A DNA stretch of 11,539 nt from Patescibacteria group bacterium (GTDB lineage: Bacteria; Patescibacteriota; Microgenomatia; Levybacterales; UBA12049), in contig JAHIGH010000009.1 in assembly GCA_018900295.1 (NCBI GenBank), positions 1 to 11,539 of the forward strand. Reading direction: 5' to 3'. The notes under the pieces are model-generated. The model was given only the letters and a program-made list of their open reading frames with translations, was not told the DNA's origin and searched no databases. This document shows, in pieces, positions 6,415 to 11,539 of the stretch. How positions within the stretch are numbered: the stretch's first letter is position 1; every line of letters starts with the position of its first letter. A program made the translations under genes and the position numbers.

Positions 6415-9400
6415 TTATGATCTTCCATCCGGCTGCATTGCCGTACCACCTCCGCCATAATTCACCGATCCGGTTGGCTCCGGAGCGGGATTTTGATAAG
6501 GAGGTTGGGGTGGTTGATATGGCGGCACATTGCTGACTGGAAGGGGCGGCTGATTTTGTACCGCATTGAGGTTGGCCGGATTTGGCTGTCCCATGCCAAA
6601 TGGATAGTTTTGTTGTGCTGTAGGAGATTGGCTTTGCGACTGACTTGATGGGGGTGTTGTTATATTATTTTCGGGAGAAATATCTATTGTGCTTAAAATC
6701 ATAGCTGCCAGTTCGTCGCCTTGGGCTCCTGCCTGATCAAGCTGCGTTTTAATTTGCTTGATATCCTGATCGGTTGCCGTATCTGTTAAATTCAGAATTG
6801 CTGACGCGAGCTGATTGCCTTTCTGACCAGCTTCATCTACTTTGGTGTGGATGTTTGTGAATATTTCTTTTTCATCTGAGTTTTGCGCAGTAATAGGATT
6901 TGCTATCAAGAGTAACGGCTCTTTAATTCTTATAACTTTATCATGATTGATTGCGTCTTGTATGGTAGCAAGAATTTCAGCGGCTAATGGATCGCCTTGT
7001 TCCTGCGCCTGAATTAATTGTTTTTGTAATTGTTCTATGTCGCTATCTGATGAGATGTCTGTAATTGCCATAATTTGCCTGGCCAGTGTATGATTCTGTT
7101 CTCCCGCATTATTTATCCTGTCATAGAGAGATGAAAATTTCTTTTTATTTTCAGGCGCTGCTAAATAAAGGGGATTTACTAACTGCTTTATTATCAGTTT
7201 GAATTTGGTTACAGGTTTTGCTTGTAATTCTTCTTCTGCCTCTTTGGCAATTTCACTGTTAATTTTCGCGAGAACTTCTGTTGCAAATTCGTTATCCTGA
7301 TCTTTTCTTTTACATAGTTCATCCATTATTTTTTTTACTTCCGCTTCTGACGAATCATGTTTCAACTGTAGAATTTCTGCCGCAAGCAAATTATTGTTCT
7401 GACTTTCAACTACAACTCTATCATGTATTTCTTTGAATACATCTCTTGATTTCCCGGATTTAACAGTTTCCGGATTAACGATTTGAAGAAGCATTTTCTT
7501 CTCTTTCTTTAAAATTTGCGCTTTTTGCACTGAGCTTGCGGCAAGATCAAGTATCTCTTTTGCTAACTCATCCCCCTTTTTCATTAATTCTTCAAGTCTT
7601 TGTCTAATCACTCCAATTGCGCTATCCGGCGTGGCGGTAGTTACCGCGAGGATTTCAGCGTATACAATATTGGTCCCGGCGCCGGCTTTGACGACTTTTT
7701 CATGCAATTTGGTAAATATTTCCAAATCAGATTCATTTGCAGCACTTTCGGGTGACGCAATTTTTTGTAGAATTATCCTGAACCCGCTATCTGTTATTTG
7801 AGTTATATCTCCTGCTTGTCCGGCTTTGCTGAAAATGAATTCATTGATATTATCGTTGTAGTCAATAACAATCGTGTCGCCTGTCACGAATTTCTTGGAT
7901 ATGATAGCTAAAGCTATTGGATTTTCTATAGTTGTTTGTATCAAACGCCGAAGCGGCCTGGCGCCATAGACAGGATCATATCCTTCTTTGGCTAATTTAC
8001 TGATCGCTTTCTCTGTAATTTGCAGACTGAATCCTTGCTCTTTCAGAAGAAAAGCTGTCTTTCCGATACCCAGGCGAACTATTCCGGTCATGTGTTCGGG
8101 GCGGAGAGGTTTGAATATAACCACCTCATCAAAACGATTAAGAATTTCCGGACGCAAAAATTTAATCAGCTCTTCCCTGATAATTTTTTGCAGTTCTGTA
8201 AATTGTTTATTTAGTTGCTCCGATGTTGGCTTGATTTCCTTATCCTGTTTGCTTAAAAATTGTTGGATTAATGAGCTCCCAATATTTGATGTACATATAA
8301 CAATAGTATTTTTGAATGAAATAACATTTCCCTTGTTATCTGTTATCCTCCCGTCTTCAAGCAACTGTAAAAGTATATTGAAAACATCCGGATGAGCTTT
8401 TTCAATCTCATCAAACAAAACAATCGAATATGGTTTCTTCCTTACTGCTTCTGTCAGGACTCCTCCTTCTTCATATCCAACATATCCGGGGGGAGCGCCT
8501 ATGAGCTTGGCTACTTCGTGCTTTTCCATAAATTCGGACATATCAAGACGAGCCATGGAATCATCACGACCGAAAAGAAGTTCCGCTAAGGTTTTGGCTA
8601 GTTCTGTTTTTCCAACACCTGTTGGACCTAAAAAGATAAAGGAAGCAATAGGTCTTTGGCCCGAGGCGAGTCCGATTCTTCCACGCCGCACTGCTTCGGA
8701 TACTCCAGTGACTGCTTCTTCCTGGTCAATAAGTCTTTTATGGATATGATCTTCCAGTTTAAGTAATTTTTCGCTTTCGTCCTCTGTTAACCTTGTGATA
8801 GGAATTCCAGTCCACCCGCTGACGACTTTTTCGATGTCGCTTTTTTTTACATCGCTATTCCCCCTGCTCCCTGCATCGACTTGAAGTTTTACTTCAGCGC
8901 AGGCTTCGTCCAATAAGTCAACGGATTTATCCGGAAGGAAGCGCTCACCAATGTATTTTTTAGCGAGTTTGATTGATTCTCTTAGCGCATCTTCAGGAAT
9001 TTTAACATGATGGAATTTCTCATATTTCGGACTAAGGACCTTCATCATTTCTAAGGCGCTTTCCTCGCCGGGCTCTTCGGCTGTAACCGGCTGGAAGCGG
9101 CGTTCAAAGGCTTTATCTTTTTCAAAGTGCTTACGATATTCGGTTGTAGTGGTAGCGCCAATAAGTTGTAGTTGTCCGCGAGCAAGGTACGGCTTTATGA
9201 TGTTAGCCGCGTTCATGCCTTCACTTTCTCCGGCGCCCATAAGAGCATGAATTTCGTCGATAAAAAGAATAATATTTCCACTTGCACCAAGTACTTCTGC
9301 TATTACTGCCTTTATTCTTTCTTCAAATTCGCCGCGATGACTTGCTCCGGCAACTAACGAAGCAACGTCCAGTTGAAAAATTCTTTTATTAATCAAATCT

Positions 9401-10296
9401 TTTGGAATAGCATTGACGATGATCTTTTGCGCTAATCCTTCGACTATTGCTGTCTTTCCCACGCCTGTCTCTCCAATAATAATAGGGTTATTTTTTGTTC
9501 TGCGCAGGAGAATATGAATGATGCGATCAATTTCTTTGTCACGGCCGGCAACCGGATCAAGTTTGCCTTCACGTGCTTCTGAAGTTAAATCAATAGCGTA
9601 TTTTTCCAAAATTGATTTTCTACCGTAATTAAATGTTGATGATTTTGAAAGCTTTTCTACAATTATTTCTTTTTTAAGTCCTTGGGTTTGTAAAATTTGC
9701 CGGGTTGAGTAATTAGGGCTAAAAAGAACAACCAAAATATCTTCCGGTGAAATAAAGGTTACACTTCGCATTTTTGCATCCCGATATGCCTGGTCGAAAA
9801 TTTGTTGAGAAACTTTACTAAGAATTGGTTGCCCTTTGTAGACTCCCACTCTTTCTTTTGCCTGAATTTCTTTGGAGAGCCTGCCGACATCGACAGAAAA
9901 TTCACCAAGTAATTTACCTATTTGCTCATCATATAATAAACCAAACAGTAATTGATCCTGCTCTATGTATTGCTGATGGATTCTCCTGGCCTCTTCCTGC
10001 GCGTGGGTTAATACAAGACTTGCTCTTGGGTCCAGATGAGAAAGCGCTGACATATCTATCTTTACGACTGACTGTCCTTTTGGTAACCCTGCGCCCGGAT
10101 GCCCTCCTTGAGGATCCTGGTTTTGCTGCGAACTCTGATAATTAGAAGTTGCTGGAGGAGGAGTTTGTCGCGGAGATTCATGTATGGATGGTTGTTGACT
10201 TTGTTCTTGAGACATTGATTGATCAGGAGGCATCTGAGTCTCCTGTGTTTCGCCATCTTTTTTTTGATTGAATAATTTTCCAAACATATGGGCCAT
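6415..10296 (-). CDS. ClpB/ClpC-like Hsp100 ATPase with C-terminal repeat domain
   Basis: This 1293-residue two-AAA+ unfoldase/disaggregase is far longer than the usual 750-860. In order it has: a P/Q/S-rich disordered head (1-78); a Clp-N double repeat (about 82-215); D1 with Walker A GETGVGKT (275-282), Walker B ILFIDE (343-348) and arginine fingers ERRF (398-401); D2 with GPTGVGKT (557-564), VLFDE (626-630), pore loop GYVGYEEGG (604-612), sensor 1 TSN (669-671), arginine finger LNRF (719-722) and sensor 2 GAR (778-780); four tandem repeats of 82-97 residues (838-1207); and a P/Q/N/G-rich tail (1212-1293). Both ATPase sites look active. Only about 25 residues link D1 to D2 (around 470-495), so the middle coiled coil of ClpB/ClpC is absent. 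The region after sensor 1 (TSNIGSSLIQQF) is ClpB-like and lacks an IGF/VGF ClpP-docking tripeptide. A refolding or remodelling role is therefore more likely than feeding ClpP. An ATG three codons in (10287) is an alternative start. Confidence 0.93.
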   Translation of the reverse strand: MAHMFGKLFNQKKDGETQETQMPPDQSMSQEQSQQPSIHESPRQTPPPATSNYQSSQQNQDPQGGHPGAGLPKGQSVVKIDMSALSHLDPRASLVLTHAQEEARRIHQQYIEQDQLLFGLLYDEQIGKLLGEFSVDVGRLSKEIQAKERVGVYKGQPILSKVSQQIFDQAYRDAKMRSVTFISPEDILVVLFSPNYSTRQILQTQGLKKEIIVEKLSKSSTFNYGRKSILEKYAIDLTSEAREGKLDPVAGRDKEIDRIIHILLRRTKNNPIIIGETGVGKTAIVEGLAQKIIVNAIPKDLINKRIFQLDVASLVAGASHRGEFEERIKAVIAEVLGASGNIILFIDEIHALMGAGESEGMNAANIIKPYLARGQLQLIGATTTTEYRKHFEKDKAFERRFQPVTAEEPGEESALEMMKVLSPKYEKFHHVKIPEDALRESIKLAKKYIGERFLPDKSVDLLDEACAEVKLQVDAGSRGNSDVKKSDIEKVVSGWTGIPITRLTEDESEKLLKLEDHIHKRLIDQEEAVTGVSEAVRRGRIGLASGQRPIASFIFLGPTGVGKTELAKTLAELLFGRDDSMARLDMSEFMEKHEVAKLIGAPPGYVGYEEGGVLTEAVRKKPYSIVLFDEIEKAHPDVFNILLQLLEDGRITDNKGNVISFKNTIVICTSNIGSSLIQQFLSKQDKEIKPTSEQLNKQFTELQKIIREELIKFLRPEILNRFDEVVIFKPLRPEHMTGIVRLGIGKTAFLLKEQGFSLQITEKAISKLAKEGYDPVYGARPLRRLIQTTIENPIALAIISKKFVTGDTIVIDYNDNINEFIFSKAGQAGDITQITDSGFRIILQKIASPESAANESDLEIFTKLHEKVVKAGAGTNIVYAEILAVTTATPDSAIGVIRQRLEELMKKGDELAKEILDLAASSVQKAQILKKEKKMLLQIVNPETVKSGKSRDVFKEIHDRVVVESQNNNLLAAEILQLKHDSSEAEVKKIMDELCKRKDQDNEFATEVLAKINSEIAKEAEEELQAKPVTKFKLIIKQLVNPLYLAAPENKKKFSSLYDRINNAGEQNHTLARQIMAITDISSDSDIEQLQKQLIQAQEQGDPLAAEILATIQDAINHDKVIRIKEPLLLIANPITAQNSDEKEIFTNIHTKVDEAGQKGNQLASAILNLTDTATDQDIKQIKTQLDQAGAQGDELAAMILSTIDISPENNITTPPSSQSQSQSPTAQQNYPFGMGQPNPANLNAVQNQPPLPVSNVPPYQPPQPPYQNPAPEPTGSVNYGGGGTAMQPDGRS
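6676..7785 (-). repeat. Four tandem protein repeats in the C-terminus of the large Clp ATPase
   Basis: Residues 838-1207 divide into four units beginning near residues 838, 935, 1032 and 1126. Each unit starts with a motif like QIANP (KIASP, QIVNP, QLVNP, LIANP). About 15 residues later comes F-x-x-[IL]-[HY], and then a helix pattern ending G-[DN]-x-LA-x-x-IL. A shorter second half with DI-x-x-I-x-x-x-L...GDELA-x-x-IL follows. The two halves resemble each other, so each unit looks like a duplicated helical hairpin. The DNA copies are well diverged, so this is an old protein duplication. I do not recognise a named domain; the GD-x-LA-x-x-IL pattern recalls Sel1/TPR-type helical repeats only loosely. 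Confidence 0.8.
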
Positions 10297-10300
10297 TAGG

Positions 10301-10327
10301 GCTTGTAATAAAATAATTTATACAAGC
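10301..10327. promoter_or_regulatory. Dyad GCTTGTA-N13-TACAAGC before the large Clp gene
   Basis: Perfect seven-base inverted arms (10301-10307 and 10321-10327) flank an A/T-only 13-bp centre. The dyad ends four bases from the ATG at 10296. A TATAAA on the minus strand (10317-10322), the best -10-like hexamer here, overlaps the dyad, although no good -35 accompanies it. The layout would suit an operator for a dimeric repressor, or a small mRNA hairpin over the start. It does not match CIRCE, the usual HrcA site. Low confidence in function. Confidence 0.35.
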
Positions 10328-10336
10328 TGACTCGTC

Positions 10337-10421
10337 TTTTTGGTGAGCTTCTTCGTTACTGAATTATTCAAGTATACACTGTATACTATCGCAATTCAGT
10401 GCCTCGAATCTCACACAAAAA
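10337..10421. repeat. Large composite palindrome in the spacer upstream of the Clp gene
   Basis: Four sets of matching arms share one centre near 10379: AGTATAC/GTATACT (10371-10377, 10381-10387) around ACT; ACTGAATT/AATTCAGT (10358-10365, 10393-10400); GTGAG/CTCAC (10343-10347, 10410-10414); and TTTTTG/CAAAAA (10337-10342, 10416-10421, after a one-base bulge). The bases between these arms do not pair, except a possible TTCG/CGAA. The whole could fold into an approximately 85-nt interrupted hairpin in DNA or RNA. It may be a small palindromic mobile-element remnant or a structured leader of the Clp mRNA. It does not end in a T run on either strand, so it is not a standard terminator. Confidence 0.7.
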
Positions 10422-10504
10422 TACTTCGTGATCTTGCATAACTTATTTTGCTACCAGCCCTTATTTAATTAAATACTAATTTTTGCAAAAGAACAAGTGG
10501 TTGA

Positions 10505-11539
10505 TTAATTATCCTCTTCTACTGCCAGTGTTTTTGCATCATTTTGCGTCTTTGATTGAACTTCTACTTTTTCTTCATTTTCTTCTCCAGATCTTAATTC
10601 TGTAATTACTGTTTTCGCTGCTTCAAATTTGATATTGAGATAGGTTATTATTTCTTGATAAGAGAATCCGCCTAAAAGCAAGAAGGGGAGAATTGCCCCA
10701 ACCCTTCTAAGTCCTTCATTTTTCTTTTCTAAATCAGAATCTATTAATAGATTAATTGTTGTTGATATTTCTTCTATTTCTTTCCCTATCCATTCAATTC
10801 TTCCTTTTTTATCGTCGCTGAAGCCAAACGGTACAGGAAGAGTCCGGTAATTTTCTTCCCACATTTTCCTGATTTCTTCATAGTCTTTTTCCGTAACTTC
10901 CTGAACTGTATTGTCTGATGGCACTATGGATGAGCTCATTGTGGAGAGTATTGCTTTCGCGAGTTTGTCATTTCTCTGCTTGGCATCGAATAAGTCTTTT
11001 TTTAGATTCTCGATATCTTTTGTTTTTGTAGTTAATTTTATATCTAAAATTGATGATGCAAGCTTGTCGCCTGCTTTGCTAGCTTTTAATACTTGTTCAT
11101 TTAGCTTGTTAAAGCGTTCTTTGTTTATTGGGGAGGCAATTGTTGCCGGGTTGGCGATTTGCGAAAACATGTTCCTCATTTGTTTCAATTCAACATGTCT
11201 ATTGGTAGCGCTGATTACCTCTGAAGCCACTTTATTTTCTTTTTGTTCTTTGAGCAGTTGCGATTTTATGTTTTCAATATCAGAGGCAGCGGTTTCTTCT
11301 GTTGTAGTAAGAATTTTCGCAGCAAGCTCATTATTGTTTTCTTTGCCTTCTTTTAATAGATAGTCATGAAGTCGTGTATAAAAGTCACGATCGTCTTCCG
11401 GTGAGAAATCAGGGGTTGCGATTTGCTGTAAAACAGTCTTTATCTGCGCCATTGTTGCATTAATTTCACCGAGGTCCTGTGTAAATACCGAGGCTGCCAT
11501 AAGGATGAGTTCGGCGGTCATATTGCCTTTTTGGCTTTC
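10505..11539 (-). CDS. Repeat protein sharing the Clp C-terminal repeat, 5' end beyond window
   Basis: The frame is open to the window edge: six in-frame codons (ESQKGN) precede the ATG at 11521 and continue the repeat pattern, so that ATG is internal and at least 344 residues are visible. From the edge there is half of one repeat, then two complete units starting at QQIATP and SQIANP. Each unit has the two-helix-pair form and GD-x-LA-x-x-IL endings seen in the neighbouring Clp ATPase; they end near 10931. After a short linker comes a unique C-terminal domain of about 105 residues (acidic and basic helices, W221, W244, then a hydrophobic stretch VGAILPFLLLGGF) and an acidic tail ending EEDN. 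No catalytic motif was recognised. It lies 208 bp upstream of the Clp gene on the same strand. Its repeats suggest that it binds the Clp protein or the same partner; this is an inference. The missing N-terminus could hold further repeats or an enzymatic domain. Confidence 0.8.
   Translation of the reverse strand, partial: ESQKGNMTAELILMAASVFTQDLGEINATMAQIKTVLQQIATPDFSPEDDRDFYTRLHDYLLKEGKENNNELAAKILTTTEETAASDIENIKSQLLKEQKENKVASEVISATNRHVELKQMRNMFSQIANPATIASPINKERFNKLNEQVLKASKAGDKLASSILDIKLTTKTKDIENLKKDLFDAKQRNDKLAKAILSTMSSSIVPSDNTVQEVTEKDYEEIRKMWEENYRTLPVPFGFSDDKKGRIEWIGKEIEEISTTINLLIDSDLEKKNEGLRRVGAILPFLLLGGFSYQEIITYLNIKFEAAKTVITELRSGEENEEKVEVQSKTQNDAKTLAVEEDN
10931..11539 (-). repeat. Two and a half copies of the ~90-residue repeat in the upstream neighbour
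   Basis: Two full units (about 88 residues each) and the second half of a third, cut by the window edge, match the four units of the Clp ATPase in motif order and spacing. The shared positions are Q-I-A-x-P, F-x-x-L-[HN], N-x-LA-x-[KS]-IL, DIEN-[IL]-K and LAKAIL. One degenerate half (KENKVASEVIS) lacks the Leu-Ala pair. Sharing the repeat with the next gene implies duplication and exchange between neighbouring genes. Confidence 0.75.

Larger units (their letters stand above)
10297..10504. other. 208-bp non-coding spacer upstream of the large Clp gene
   Basis: No gene was found. Besides the two inverted repeats listed separately, the spacer holds a perfect 14-bp A/T palindrome, TATTTAATTAAATA (10462-10475), 29 bp beyond the end of the repeat-protein gene. 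No G+C hairpin with a T run follows that gene. A weak promoter-like pair on the minus strand (TTGTTC, 17 bp, TTTAAT, near 10470-10497) would give a long leader containing the whole palindrome, but it is too poor a match to list as a promoter. Confidence 0.5.

Noticed and set aside
10301..10327. CIRCE element for HrcA
   Set aside because: The arms GCTTGTA/TACAAGC and 13-bp spacer do not match the TTAGCACTC-N9-GAGTGCTAA consensus.
10337..10421. Rho-independent terminator of the repeat-protein gene
   Set aside because: The stem is interrupted, A/T-rich, starts about 85 bp after the stop codon and is followed by A's on the transcribed strand.
11519..11521. ATG at 11521 as the start of the repeat-protein gene
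   Set aside because: The frame stays open upstream to the window edge, and the six preceding residues continue the repeat motif (KGN before x-x-A-x-x-IL), so the gene is cut by the window.
1..11539. Alternative genetic code (TGA as Gly or Trp, as in some CPR lineages)
   Set aside because: nusA ends properly at TGA, and the long coding regions contain no in-frame TGA.

Overview
The window reads as chromosomal DNA from an ultra-small bacterium of the Patescibacteria/CPR radiation, probably Parcubacteria-like. This rests on the AT-rich sequence, the very short IF-2 and NusA, the atypical Clp ATPases with disordered tails, the lack of recognisable Shine-Dalgarno sequences at the starts, and the A/T-rich spacers with small hairpins. 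The lineage is an inference from style, not from a marker gene. Stop codons are standard: NusA ends in TGA and the long frames contain no recoded TGA.

Every gene lies on the minus strand, so the window reads from high to low coordinates. (1) 11539-10505: the 3' part of a protein made of a ~90-residue helical repeat plus a unique C-terminal domain. (2) 10504-10297: a 208-bp spacer with a large composite palindrome centred at about 10379 and a smaller dyad just before the next start. (3) 10296-6415: a 1293-residue two-AAA Clp/Hsp100 ATPase. It has intact ATPase sites, no middle coiled coil and no visible ClpP-docking tripeptide. About 370 C-terminal residues form four tandem copies of the same repeat seen in gene 1. 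(4) 6322-6005 and 5994-3574: a small multi-spanning membrane protein, then a second Clp-type ATPase with two N-terminal membrane segments, a degenerate first ATPase domain and an altered pore loop in the second. A good promoter precedes this pair. (5) 3524-2457, 2345-867 and 858-1: nusA, infB and a DHH-family protein whose catalytic motifs are all substituted. This follows the widespread nusA-infB-(rbfA)-DHH order, but without rbfA between infB and the DHH gene.

The conserved half (nusA-infB-DHH) serves transcription elongation/termination control and translation initiation. The other half looks like a protein-quality-control module: a soluble Hsp100 carrying a private repeat domain, a neighbour with the same repeat, and a membrane-anchored Clp-like ATPase with a small membrane partner. 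The shared repeat suggests homotypic contact, or a common target, for the first two. The tandem placement suggests that the whole module works at or near the membrane. No mobile element, CRISPR array, tRNA or rRNA was seen.
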